This document shows, in pieces, positions 15,926-23,242 of a stretch of DNA of 27,522 bases. A program made the translations under genes and the position numbers. Where the stretch lies: the NCBI GenBank assembly GCA_964571225.1, contig CAZNBB010000043.1, positions 1 through 27,522 on the forward strand. Reading direction: 5' to 3'. This DNA is from DATFML01 sp964571225. GTDB lineage: Bacteria > Pseudomonadota > Gammaproteobacteria > DATFLG01. The notes below the pieces were generated by a model. The model was not told where the DNA came from, did not search any database, and saw only the letters and a program-made list of their open reading frames with translations. Position 1 is the first letter of the stretch, and every line of letters starts with the position of its first letter.

Positions 15926-15996
15926 GGATACGTGTATCCAGTTATTATATTATTTAACAATTAATTATTATTAATATATAATCCAGTATATTAAAT
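15926..15996 (-). promoter_or_regulatory. AT-rich promoter region with consensus -10 and start-site palindrome
   Basis: Positions 15940-15996 are almost entirely A/T in otherwise GC-rich DNA. On the minus strand this contains an exact TATAAT (15949-15944), with AT-rich sequence upstream of it that could act as an UP element; no good -35 is present. Directly downstream, over the expected transcription start, lies the palindrome GGATAC-GT-GTATCC (15926-15939). AT-rich near-repeats ATCCAGTTATTATATTA and ATCCAGTATATTA flank the region, which also holds the self-complementary ATTAAT-TATT-ATTAAT. The layout suggests a strong, repressible promoter for the TSUP-NERD unit. Confidence 0.45.
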
Positions 15997-16389
15997 TCAG
16001 GCGTCGTCAAACCCCTCCAGGCAATGGCGCTCCAGCCCTTCCGCCCATGCAGCGACGAACGCCTGCAGGCTCTCGACGAACTCCGGTGCCTGGTCGGGGC
16101 GATTGATGGTGCAGTGGGTCACCACCGTTTCCGGTGCCGGCGGCAACCCGGCCGTCACGGTCCACGCCACGCCGTTGGGGCAGCCGGGCAGGGTGAACCT
16201 GACGCCGCCACGGATCGGCTCCCGACGGACCTGGAATTCGCCCCAGACGCAATACATGACGCCCCGGTCCGCATCTGCGTCCCAGACATTGTCTATCAGC
16301 CGGCACCAGCGGGGCAGGCTGGCAACGGTCAGGTGGCGCTGCAGAGCCTGCTCGTCACTCGGCCTGCGGGCGTGGGCGAAAAATTCCAT
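15997..16389 (-). CDS. Hypothetical protein (130 aa)
   Basis: A complete 130-aa frame starting at ATG 16389, with normal amino-acid composition. It shows a helical N-terminus (FAHARRPSDEQALQRHLTVASLP), a beta-rich middle with paired aromatic strands (VMYCVWGEFQVRREPIRGGVRFTLPGCPNGVAWTVTA), and a helical C-terminus ending in an amphipathic segment (FVESLQAFVAAWAEGLERH). No signal peptide or membrane helix. I do not recognise the family. It is divergent from cysG across 185 nt. Its stop codon lies at the edge of the AT-rich region. Coding status rests on length, composition and position only. Confidence 0.6.
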   Translation of the reverse strand: MEFFAHARRPSDEQALQRHLTVASLPRWCRLIDNVWDADADRGVMYCVWGEFQVRREPIRGGVRFTLPGCPNGVAWTVTAGLPPAPETVVTHCTINRPDQAPEFVESLQAFVAAWAEGLERHCLEGFDDA

Positions 16390-16574
16390 GGCCGCATTGT
16401 AACGGAGCGGAATTCGATAGGACTATGCCAGTGGAGATATAAAAGAAGCTTTGCAAATGTGGCAGGATATGTTGATCTGCCGATAGTGCAACTGCAACAA
16501 CCTGGAACAGCCGCAAGGCATCGACTCCCGCTATTCTGCTGTGCTCATGTGGTTTATTGAGCGAGAGATCGCTT

Positions 16575-18062
16575 ATGGATTATCTGCCTCTTTTTCATAA
16601 CCTTCGTGGCGAGCCCTGTCTGGTCGTCGGCGGAGGCGTGGTGGCTGCCCGCAAGGTGCGCCTCCTGCAGCAGGCCGGCGCCGCCGTGACGGTGGTCGCC
16701 CCGGCGCTCTGTACGGTGCTGGAACAGGAAGCCGCCGACGGGCGCATCCGTCATCTGCCACGGGAATTCGAGCCCGCTGACCTCGGTGAGGCGGTGCTGG
16801 TCATCGCCGCCACGGACCAACCGGCCGTCAACCGCCAGGTCTCGGAACTGGCCCGCGCACAGCGCCTGCCGGTCAATGTGGTGGACAGTCCCGATCTGTG
16901 CACCTGCATCATGCCATCCATTCTGGACCGCTCCCCGGTGATGGTGGCCGTTTCCACCGGCGGCAAGGCGCCGGTGCTGGGCCGCCTGCTGCGCGCGCGG
17001 CTGGAAACGCTGATTCCGTCCGCCTACGGACGACTCGCCGCCCTTGCCGAGTCCTACCGGCCCGCAGTCAAGGAACGTATTCCGGACGGCGAAGCCAGGC
17101 GGCGATTCTGGGAAGACATGCTCAATGGGCCACTGGCCGAAATGGTCTTTGCCGGCAGGGACGGTGAAGCACGTGCCCATCTGGAACAGGCTCTGGCGAG
17201 CGCTCAGGGCGACGGGGCGCCGGCCGGCGAGGTGTATCTGGTGGGGGCCGGCCCCGGCGACCCCGATCTGCTCACGTTCCGTGCCCTGCGGCTGATGCAG
17301 CAGGCGGAGGTGGTGGTCTACGATCGGCTGGTGGCCCCGGCAATCGTTGATCTCACCCGCCGGGACGCTGAGCGGATCTACGTCGGAAAGGAACGCAACA
17401 ACCACGTCGTGCCCCAGGGCCAGATCAATCGCCTGCTGGTGGATCTGGCCAAACAGGGCAAGCGGGTCTTGCGCCTCAAGGGGGGCGACCCGTTCATCTT
17501 CGGCCGCGGCGGCGAGGAAATCGAGATCCTGGCCGAGGAAGGCATTCCGTTCCAGGTGGTGCCGGGTATCACCGCCGCTTCCGGCTGCGCCTCCTATGCG
17601 GGCATACCGCTGACCCATCGGGACTACGCCCAGTCCTGTGTGTTTGCCACCGGCCACCTGAAGGATGGCAGTCTGGACCTGAACTGGACTCAGCTGGTAC
17701 AGCCGGGGCAGACCGCCGTGTTCTACATGGGCCTGACCGGCATTGCCGTCATCTGCCGCCAACTGATCGCCCATGGCATGCCCGCCGGTACGCCGGCGGC
17801 GCTGGTGGAACGCGGCACCAGCCGGGAGCAGCGGGTGTTGATTGGAACGCTCGAAACCCTTCCCCAGATCGTCACCGATTCGAAGGTGCACGCACCCACG
17901 CTGACGATCGTGGGGGAGGTGGTCCGGTTGCACGAGCGCCTCAAGTGGTTCCGGCCGGAGCGAGACATAGACCCGGCGGCCATTGCCGGCGGGTCCGGCG
18001 AAGAAGCGCCGGCGGAACTCGGTGGCGCCGACGTAACCGGCGACGCTGCCGTCCCGCACTAG
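16575..18062 (+). CDS. cysG: Siroheme synthase CysG (trifunctional)
   Basis: A 495-aa protein from ATG 16575, matching the E. coli CysG start (MDxLPxF); a TTG six codons upstream is less likely. The N-terminal SIRT half (precorrin-2 dehydrogenase and ferrochelatase) has the NAD-binding VVGGGVVAARK and the core CIMPSILDRSPVMVAVSTGG. The C-terminal SUMT half (uroporphyrinogen-III methyltransferase) starts about residue 217 with VYLVGAGPGDPDLLTFRA and includes VYDRLV, YVGKERNNH, RLKGGDPFIFGRGGEE and VPGITAASGCASYAGIPLTHR. It converts uroporphyrinogen III to siroheme, the prosthetic group of DsrAB and assimilatory sulfite reductase. Given the nearby dsr genes with dsrN, it is likely the siroheme source for reverse sulfite reductase. 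Promoter evidence in the upstream gap is weak (TATAAA at 16438-16443). Confidence 0.95.
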   Translation: MDYLPLFHNLRGEPCLVVGGGVVAARKVRLLQQAGAAVTVVAPALCTVLEQEAADGRIRHLPREFEPADLGEAVLVIAATDQPAVNRQVSELARAQRLPVNVVDSPDLCTCIMPSILDRSPVMVAVSTGGKAPVLGRLLRARLETLIPSAYGRLAALAESYRPAVKERIPDGEARRRFWEDMLNGPLAEMVFAGRDGEARAHLEQALASAQGDGAPAGEVYLVGAGPGDPDLLTFRALRLMQQAEVVVYDRLVAPAIVDLTRRDAERIYVGKERNNHVVPQGQINRLLVDLAKQGKRVLRLKGGDPFIFGRGGEEIEILAEEGIPFQVVPGITAASGCASYAGIPLTHRDYAQSCVFATGHLKDGSLDLNWTQLVQPGQTAVFYMGLTGIAVICRQLIAHGMPAGTPAALVERGTSREQRVLIGTLETLPQIVTDSKVHAPTLTIVGEVVRLHERLKWFRPERDIDPAAIAGGSGEEAPAELGGADVTGDAAVPH

Positions 18063-18121
18063 ACGGGAACTCTTCTCCGGGGCAAATTGAGTCGCCCGGA
18101 CAGCGGGCGTGGAGGACGATT

Positions 18122-18433
18122 ATGGAAAGCAGTTGCGGCGGCAGCGAACTGTTCGCCTTGCAGGTGCTCGGCGACAGCATGGTGCCGGAATTTGCCGATG
18201 GCTGCATCATCGTGGTCGACCCCGCGGGGGTGATCGAGCACGGCTGCTATGTGGTTGCGAAGCACAACGACGAATATGTCTTCCGGCAGTTGGCCATTGA
18301 GGCCGACCGGTACTTCCTCAGACCGCTGAACCCCGGCCATGAATCCTATGAAATCAATGGGATGGAAGATATTCATGGTGTAGTGGTTCAACAGGCCGGA
18401 CGACGCCGCCGGGACCACAAGTCCTACGTCTGA
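18122..18433 (+). CDS. Stand-alone LexA/S24-like domain protein
   Basis: A 103-aa protein from ATG 18122, preceded by GTGGAGG 8 nt upstream. It is made of one S24/LexA-type domain: LQVLGDSMVPEF (Ser19 at the LexA Ser119 position), then a beta region with DGCIIVVDP, and YVVAKHNDEYVFRQL. Aligned with LexA DEVTVKRL, the catalytic lysine position is Arg55, so self-cleavage or peptidase activity is doubtful. There is no DNA-binding domain and no Ala-Gly cleavage site. It follows cysG by 59 nt on the same strand and is probably co-transcribed. It ends in a basic tail (GRRRRDHKSY). The function is unknown; a binding or regulatory role is more likely than proteolysis. Confidence 0.72.
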   Translation: MESSCGGSELFALQVLGDSMVPEFADGCIIVVDPAGVIEHGCYVVAKHNDEYVFRQLAIEADRYFLRPLNPGHESYEINGMEDIHGVVVQQAGRRRRDHKSYV

Positions 18434-18502
18434 ACAGCCCTGCCGACGGGTGGGGGCTACCGGTGAGCATACAGCGGTTGGCCATGCTTGGCAGTCGGAG
18501 GT

Positions 18503-18991
18503 CTAGCCGGCCTTAGGCGGAAGTTGGTCGGGGCGGACCCGTGAAGTGAAGTACTCGTCGGCGGCTTCCATGTCCACCGGCCGGCCCGCGCTGTCCACCA
18601 GCGGCAATTCGTAGTCGTTCCAGCCCCGCAGCCCTGTTTTCAGGGAGCAGGTGGAGCGGAATCCCATCAGGTGCATGGTGTAGGCGGCCAGCACACTGCG
18701 GTAGCCCGAGCGGCAGATGACGACGATGTCACGCTCGCGGCCGGCCGCCAGTGCCGGGACGGTCTCCTCATAGCCGTAGTCACAGGCCGACTCGAGAATG
18801 CCACGGGGCACGCTCAGGGCCCCCTCGATATGCATGGCCTGGTATTCGTAGGGCTCGCGGACGTCCACCAGCAGGGCGTCCGGACTGCCGGCGAGAAACT
18901 CCTCGACCTCCCAGGGCATCAGTTCACGGACCTGGGCCTGACAGTCGGCGATCAGATCCGTGTAGCGTTTGGCGCGCTCCAGTTCGCTCAA
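18503..18991 (-). CDS. Single-domain rhodanese sulfurtransferase
   Basis: A 162-aa protein with one rhodanese domain: LLVDVREPYEYQAMHIEGALSVPRG (residues 40-64), then the active-site loop CRSGYRS with catalytic Cys93, and GLRGWNDYELPL after it. No signal peptide, so it is cytoplasmic. Rhodaneses carry persulfide sulfur; in Dsr-type sulfur oxidisers, cytoplasmic rhodaneses can feed TusA and DsrEFH, and thereby DsrC. Here the ATG overlaps the stop of the response-regulator gene (ATGA), so it is the third gene of a kinase-regulator-rhodanese operon just downstream of dsr. Role in sulfur relay is inferred from context. It converges on the S24 gene with a 69-nt gap that shows no clear terminator. 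Confidence 0.92.
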   Translation of the reverse strand: MSELERAKRYTDLIADCQAQVRELMPWEVEEFLAGSPDALLVDVREPYEYQAMHIEGALSVPRGILESACDYGYEETVPALAAGRERDIVVICRSGYRSVLAAYTMHLMGFRSTCSLKTGLRGWNDYELPLVDSAGRPVDMEAADEYFTSRVRPDQLPPKAG

Positions 18992-19665
18992 TCTGCGCTC
19001 CGAAGGGCTGAAGCGCGATTGGAATGCAGGCCCTGTTCCACGGCGATAACCGCGGCTTCCACCCGCGAATGCACGCCGAGTTTGCGCAGGATCGATTTAA
19101 CGTGCAGTTTGACGGTGCCGTCGGAAATACCCAGATTGCGGGCGATCATCTTGTTGCTCTGACCCTCGGCCAACAGACCGAGGATCTCGCTTTCCCGGGG
19201 CGTGAGGTCCGAAAAGGGATCGGAGCTTTCCGCCGCAACGGCACCGTCGCGCTGGACGATCTTGACCAGTACCGGGGCGAGATTGCGGGCGACAACCGTC
19301 TTTCCGGCCATGATGTCCCGCAGGGCCACGACCAGTTCGTCCGGCTCCGTGTCCTTGATCAGATAGCCTTGGGCGCCGCTGCGCAGGGATTCCACCAGAT
19401 CCTGCTCGTTGCTGCTGGTGGTGAGCATGACCACAGGCATGGTCAGGCCGGTGCTGCGCAGTTGGCGCAGCACGTCGATGCCGTTCATGCCGGGCAGGCG
19501 CATGTCGAGCAGAATGACGTCGGGCTTCAGTTCCTGAGCGAGGCGCAAGCCTTCGGCGCCGTCGCCGACGGCCGCCACAACCTGGATACCGCGGTGTTCC
19601 AGCAGGCCCAGAAGACCGACCCGGAACAGTGTGTGATCATCGATCAACAGAACACGGAGGCTCAT
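18988..19665 (-). CDS. NarL/FixJ-type response regulator
   Basis: A 225-aa protein with an N-terminal receiver domain (acidic pair Asp9/Asp10, phosphoacceptor Asp54 in DVILLDMRLPGMNG, conserved Thr in VVMLTTSS, Lys in YLIKD). The C-terminal LuxR-type helix-turn-helix domain (about 147-210) contains LTPRESEILGLLAEGQSNKMIARNLGISDGTVKLHVKSILRKLGVHSR. It starts 4 nt after the kinase stop and overlaps the rhodanese start, forming one operon. The partner is the NarX-like kinase. Targets cannot be read from the sequence; proximity to dsr makes sulfur-oxidation genes plausible candidates. Confidence 0.93.
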   Translation of the reverse strand: MSLRVLLIDDHTLFRVGLLGLLEHRGIQVVAAVGDGAEGLRLAQELKPDVILLDMRLPGMNGIDVLRQLRSTGLTMPVVMLTTSSNEQDLVESLRSGAQGYLIKDTEPDELVVALRDIMAGKTVVARNLAPVLVKIVQRDGAVAAESSDPFSDLTPRESEILGLLAEGQSNKMIARNLGISDGTVKLHVKSILRKLGVHSRVEAAVIAVEQGLHSNRASALRSAD

Positions 19666-19669
19666 AACG

Positions 19670-21280
19670 TCATCCGTTGGAGGTCATTCGCTGTAGCGCG
19701 CTCACTCCATTGTTCGCGGGTGCAGGGGGGATTTGGAAGGTCAGCATGACACGGGTTCCCTCTCCCGGTTCGCTTTCGATACGAAGCTCGCCTCCCATTC
19801 GTTTGGCCCGCTCCTCCATGATCGACAGACCGATATGCTCGCCGGCGGCGCTCTTGCGGGGCCTTTTGACGATGCCGGTGCCATCGTCCTCGATCAGTAC
19901 CGAACAGCGGCCTTGGGCGTCGTTGCGCATCATCACCCGTACCGTGTGGGCCTTGCTGTGTTTGCGCACGTTGCACAGCGCTTCCTGGATGATGCGGATC
20001 ATCTCCATCTGCATCCCTTCGGGCAGCTGCTCGTTGCGCCAATCCTTTTGCAGGAATATCTGTATGGAACTGTCGCTGCGGAACCGTTCCACCAGCTGCT
20101 CGACCGCCGGCACCAGGCCATGGGGGCCGGCAGGCGCCCGGAAATGCTCGATCAGGGTGCGCAGCTCCTTGTTGGCTTCATCCAGGCTGTTTTCAATCTG
20201 CTCCAGTTCCTGCCACAGGGCCGCTTCCTCGTTGCGATGCAGGGTCTCGTCCAGGACGCGCACCTGGAAGCGCAGGCTGGCCAGGGACTGGGCCAGGGAA
20301 TCGTGCAGCTCGTGGGCCAGTCGGGTCCGTTCCTCCATCACCGTGATGCGCTGGGCTTCCTCGTCCATGCGCGCCTTCTCAATGGCCATGCCCAGGTGTC
20401 GGCCGACGCTGGTGAGCAGGTCGATCATGTCCTCGTCCTGGGGCATCTGTTCCCGGTCGACGAACAGGTTGTAGATCCCCAGGGTGCGTCCGCGATACTG
20501 CAGCGGCACCGCGATCAAGCCGACATCGCCCTCGTCGAAAAAACGGGCGCCGGCCAGCTTCTCGCATTCCTGCAGATTTTCCTTGAAGTGGACCGTACCG
20601 TCCTGAGCCGCCCGTCCGCACATGCATTGCTGGCTGGGCAGAACCTGCTCGCGCTCGGCGGCTTCGCTGGTCAGTCCGATGCTCATCAGCAGATGCATCT
20701 GGCCGTCGTCGTTCAGCAGCCGCACGGCGGCCCCGCGGGCGTTCACCACGTCCTTGAGACTGTGCAGAAAGCGGGTCAGAAGATCGTCCAGGTCGCGGGA
20801 CACGTTCATGCTGGCAGCGACATCGTAGAGGATCTGCAAGGAGCGGTTCTTCTGTTCGGCCCGGTTCATTTCCTTGCGGACCATGGCTTGCATGTCGTGG
20901 GACAGGGAGTAAACCGAATCCCCCAGGTCGTTGATGTCCTGCACCAACTCCACGAACTCGCCGCGCACAGGCAGAGGGATACGGGCGGTGAGATTTCCGC
21001 CGCGCATGCGCAGGGCCCAGTTTCGCAGATGGGTCAGGGGCAGCAGCAGATCCCGGTTGATCAGACGAGCCGCGGTGACGAGCAGGGCGCAGGCGCCCAC
21101 CAGCAATATCCCTTGCAGGATCAGCGGCCATGCGGACTCGGCGAAGGGATCGGCCAGCCAGGCGGCGGCGATGGACAGCAGGAAGAACAGGGCGACGCCG
21201 CCCAGCAGGGCAAGTATCAGTCGGTTGGTACCGCTACGGGCTTTGCGACGCCAGCCGGACGCTGGAGGGACCATCCACAT
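19670..21280 (-). CDS. NarX-type sensor histidine kinase with GAF domain
   Basis: A 536-aa protein from ATG 21280; a GTG at 21364 would add 28 basic residues, and neither start has a decisive ribosome-binding site. Two membrane helices (about 20-42 and 52-72) are separated by only about ten residues, so there is almost no periplasmic sensor. A HAMP domain (about 73-125), a GAF domain (about 155-300) with Cys219, Cys221 and Cys239, a HisKA_3 box (ERTRLAHELHDSLAQSL, phosphoacceptor His326) and a HATPase_c domain follow. The ATPase domain shows the N box EALCNVRKH, DDGTGI and GLSIMEERAKRMGG. NarX senses nitrate in a periplasmic domain that is missing here, so the signal is probably cytoplasmic or redox, perhaps at the GAF cysteines. 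Phosphotransfer is to the adjacent NarL-type regulator. Confidence 0.92.
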   Translation of the reverse strand: MWMVPPASGWRRKARSGTNRLILALLGGVALFFLLSIAAAWLADPFAESAWPLILQGILLVGACALLVTAARLINRDLLLPLTHLRNWALRMRGGNLTARIPLPVRGEFVELVQDINDLGDSVYSLSHDMQAMVRKEMNRAEQKNRSLQILYDVAASMNVSRDLDDLLTRFLHSLKDVVNARGAAVRLLNDDGQMHLLMSIGLTSEAAEREQVLPSQQCMCGRAAQDGTVHFKENLQECEKLAGARFFDEGDVGLIAVPLQYRGRTLGIYNLFVDREQMPQDEDMIDLLTSVGRHLGMAIEKARMDEEAQRITVMEERTRLAHELHDSLAQSLASLRFQVRVLDETLHRNEEAALWQELEQIENSLDEANKELRTLIEHFRAPAGPHGLVPAVEQLVERFRSDSSIQIFLQKDWRNEQLPEGMQMEMIRIIQEALCNVRKHSKAHTVRVMMRNDAQGRCSVLIEDDGTGIVKRPRKSAAGEHIGLSIMEERAKRMGGELRIESEPGEGTRVMLTFQIPPAPANNGVSALQRMTSNG

Positions 21281-21396
21281 ACTGAGGCCCCGACCCCTCG
21301 TACCGGCTTGCGACCGTGCTTTGGTGGCCAATGGGCGGACCCCCTTGGGCAAATCAGACCACACGCTGCGCCTGATCTTGAATCTTAATATAACTG

Positions 21397-21413
21397 TAAC
21401 CGTTAGTATTATA
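21397..21413 (-). promoter_or_regulatory. Consensus -10 and short palindrome upstream of the sensor kinase
   Basis: In the AT-rich gap between the LPD-like gene and the kinase gene, the minus strand carries an exact TATAAT (21413-21408). Immediately downstream is the palindrome TAAC-C-GTTA (21397-21405 on the + strand), where transcription would begin. No -35 consensus is seen. This suggests that the kinase-regulator-rhodanese operon has its own promoter and is not only read from dsr. No clear terminator was found after the LPD-like gene. Confidence 0.35.
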
Positions 21414-21455
21414 TGGACTGAGAGTATGAGGTGCGAGCTTTTTGGTCCGCCGGCC

Positions 21456-22904
21456 TCAGGGCATGGCGTAAATACCAGGCCGGAATATGGATCTTTCGGA
21501 CTGAATGAATGAAGCCATGTAGGGATCGATGGCGTTCTCCAGCTCCTCGCACCAGGACGGGTGGCTGTAGCTGATTTCCTTTAGGAACCAAAGACCTTTG
21601 GGTGACTGACAGGCCGCCGTCAACATGTGGATCTGCTCGCCTGCCTCCGGGCCGACAATGCAGCCGCCGAGCATCTGGCCGGTTTCCTCGTCGTGGACCA
21701 CCTCGATGAACCCTTCGGTGTCGTGACGTCCGCGGGACTTGGGGGAGCCGCTGAAATTGGCACGGGCGGTATCGGGTTCGAAGCCGGCGTCTTCGGCCCG
21801 CAGCTCGGTCAATCCGACAGCGGCGATCTCCAGAGCCGAGTCGATGACGATCGGAACCCGGTTGTAGTTGGCCCGCAGCTGGTTGCCGGAAACGGCGTTG
21901 GTGGCGGCAATCTTCGCGTCGTGCAGGGCGGCGTTGGCGGTCATGGGCCCGAACTTGACGTCGCCGACCGCATAGATTTCCGGCGCCGTCGTCTGGAGAT
22001 ACTCGTTGGTGACGATGAAGCCCCGAGCATCGACCTCGATACCGGCCTGCTCCAGTCCCAGATCCCGTATACGCGGACGTCTGCCCACCGCGACCAACAC
22101 CTGTTCGAAGGTTTCGGAGGAGCCGTCCGTGAAGTGCACCAGCACGCTGCCGCCATGGACTTCCCGCGACCTGACCGTGATGTTCTTGCGCACCTCGACC
22201 CCGATGCGGCGGAACTTGCGCTCCAGCGTATTGCTGGCCCGCTCGGGGATACAGGGCTTGTCCAGCAGGCGGGCGCCCCGTTCGACAATGGTGACGCGGG
22301 CTCCGAACTGGTGCATGAGGAAGGCCAGCTCGACGCCGATCGCGCCGCCGCCCACACACAAGACCGAGCGCGGAATGGCACGCAGGTTCAGCATGAAATC
22401 CCTGGAATTGATGACACGCTCGCCGTCGGTCGGGCAGCCGGCGAAAGGGGCGGCCTCGGAGCCGGTGGCGAGGATGATCCGGTCGGCTTGCAGGGAAAGT
22501 CGCTTGCCGCAGGAGGTGTTGACGGTCAGTGCGCGAGGCCCGGCCAGCCGGGCCCTTCCCTTGTAGACCCGCACCCCGAGTCGTTTGAGCCAGACGGGGA
22601 AGTTGTCCCGGATATTGGCGATCACCTGTTCCTTGTGGGCCAGGGCGGCGTAGAAGTCCCCTTTGATAGAGCCCAGAATGCCGCGGCCGTTGAGGGCGTT
22701 GACGTCCTCGATGAGCCCGGCCATATAGAGCAATGTCTTTTTGGGGATACAGCCGTGATTCAGGCAGGTGCCGCCTTCGAGCCCTTTTTCCACCAGCGCC
22801 ACGCGCCTGCCCATGTGCGCAGCGCTGATTGCGGCCTTGTAACCCCCGGGGCCGCTTCCGACCACCACCAGGTCGAAATGCTCGGATTTACGCTGCGGGC
22901 TCAT
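21456..22904 (-). CDS. Dihydrolipoamide dehydrogenase-like flavoprotein at the dsr operon end
   Basis: A 482-aa class-I pyridine nucleotide-disulfide oxidoreductase. The FAD motif is VVVGSGPGGYKAAI (14-27). The redox disulfide is CLNHGC (Cys47, Cys52; canonical CLNVGC). The NAD(P) motif is VLCVGGGAIGVELAF and the second FAD site is EIYAVGDV. The dimerisation domain ends with HPSWCEE, keeping the catalytic His448-Glu453 pair of lipoamide dehydrogenases (canonical HPTxxE). It starts 8 nt after dsrR and so belongs to the dsr operon, at the place where A. vinosum has dsrS. Basic residues follow the second cysteine (IPKKT). The substrate could be lipoyl-protein, DsrC-like disulfides or another dithiol; none is shown. 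No lipoyl-carrier gene is in the window. Confidence 0.85.
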   Translation of the reverse strand: MSPQRKSEHFDLVVVGSGPGGYKAAISAAHMGRRVALVEKGLEGGTCLNHGCIPKKTLLYMAGLIEDVNALNGRGILGSIKGDFYAALAHKEQVIANIRDNFPVWLKRLGVRVYKGRARLAGPRALTVNTSCGKRLSLQADRIILATGSEAAPFAGCPTDGERVINSRDFMLNLRAIPRSVLCVGGGAIGVELAFLMHQFGARVTIVERGARLLDKPCIPERASNTLERKFRRIGVEVRKNITVRSREVHGGSVLVHFTDGSSETFEQVLVAVGRRPRIRDLGLEQAGIEVDARGFIVTNEYLQTTAPEIYAVGDVKFGPMTANAALHDAKIAATNAVSGNQLRANYNRVPIVIDSALEIAAVGLTELRAEDAGFEPDTARANFSGSPKSRGRHDTEGFIEVVHDEETGQMLGGCIVGPEAGEQIHMLTAACQSPKGLWFLKEISYSHPSWCEELENAIDPYMASFIQSERSIFRPGIYAMP

Positions 22905-22912
22905 GGCATCGG

Positions 22913-23242
22913 TCAGTGAGGGGTAGAGTCCCCCTGGGGCGGAACATAATCGGGATCGTTCGGGTTCATGAAAATGAACTGGAATTCGCCGGGGTTCAGC
23001 TCCACATAGTCGATCACGGTGCCCGAAAGCAGTTCCAGGCTCATGGGGGCGACGACCAGTTGAACGCCTTCGGAATCGAATTGCAGGTCATCTTCACGGC
23101 CGGTGTCGTCGAAGCCCATGCCGTATTCGATGCGCCCGTCCGCGGCACGCTTGGCGGCGATACGCAGGGCCAGTCCTTCCGCGTGGCCCTGTTTGGCTGC
23201 GGTGCGGATCTGGGCGGCGGCTGCGGCGGTAACAGTAATCAT
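22913..23242 (-). CDS. dsrR: DsrR, IscA-like protein without cysteines
   Basis: A 109-aa A-type-carrier (IscA/HesB-like) fold: it opens ITVTAAAAAQIRTAA and continues with the family's LALRIAAKRAADGRIEYGMGFDD and a strand-rich end (GTVIDYVELNPGEFQFIFMNPN). All three cluster-binding cysteines of IscA are absent, as described for DsrR of A. vinosum, so it does not carry an Fe-S cluster; it affects Dsr protein production or maturation. Its ATG overlaps the dsrN stop (ATGA) and the LPD-like gene follows after 8 nt. Position after dsrN fits the A. vinosum order dsrPNRS. Confidence 0.92.
   Translation of the reverse strand: MITVTAAAAAQIRTAAKQGHAEGLALRIAAKRAADGRIEYGMGFDDTGREDDLQFDSEGVQLVVAPMSLELLSGTVIDYVELNPGEFQFIFMNPNDPDYVPPQGDSTPH

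Noticed and set aside
15940..15996. AT-rich stretch as the scar of an insertion sequence or other mobile element
   Set aside because: No transposase, no terminal inverted repeats and no target-site duplication were found; the flanking genes are intact. A promoter region explains it better.
16554..18059. A 501-codon open frame antisense to cysG, in exact register with it
   Set aside because: It mirrors the cysG codon frame in GC-rich DNA; its translation has no recognisable domain, whereas cysG is unmistakable.
18434..18502. Intrinsic terminator between the S24 gene and the convergent rhodanese gene
   Set aside because: No stem followed by a T-run could be found on either strand.
19670..21280. 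Naming the kinase NarX
   Set aside because: The periplasmic nitrate-sensing domain is missing, so only the NarX-type cytoplasmic architecture is shared.
19733..21388. A 551-codon open frame antisense to the sensor kinase
   Set aside because: The composition is rich in His, Gln and Gly, as expected for an antisense shadow, with no motifs; the kinase on the other strand has every expected box.
21627..22919. A 430-codon open frame antisense to the LPD-like gene
   Set aside because: Shadow of a high-GC gene; no domain or ribosome-binding site.
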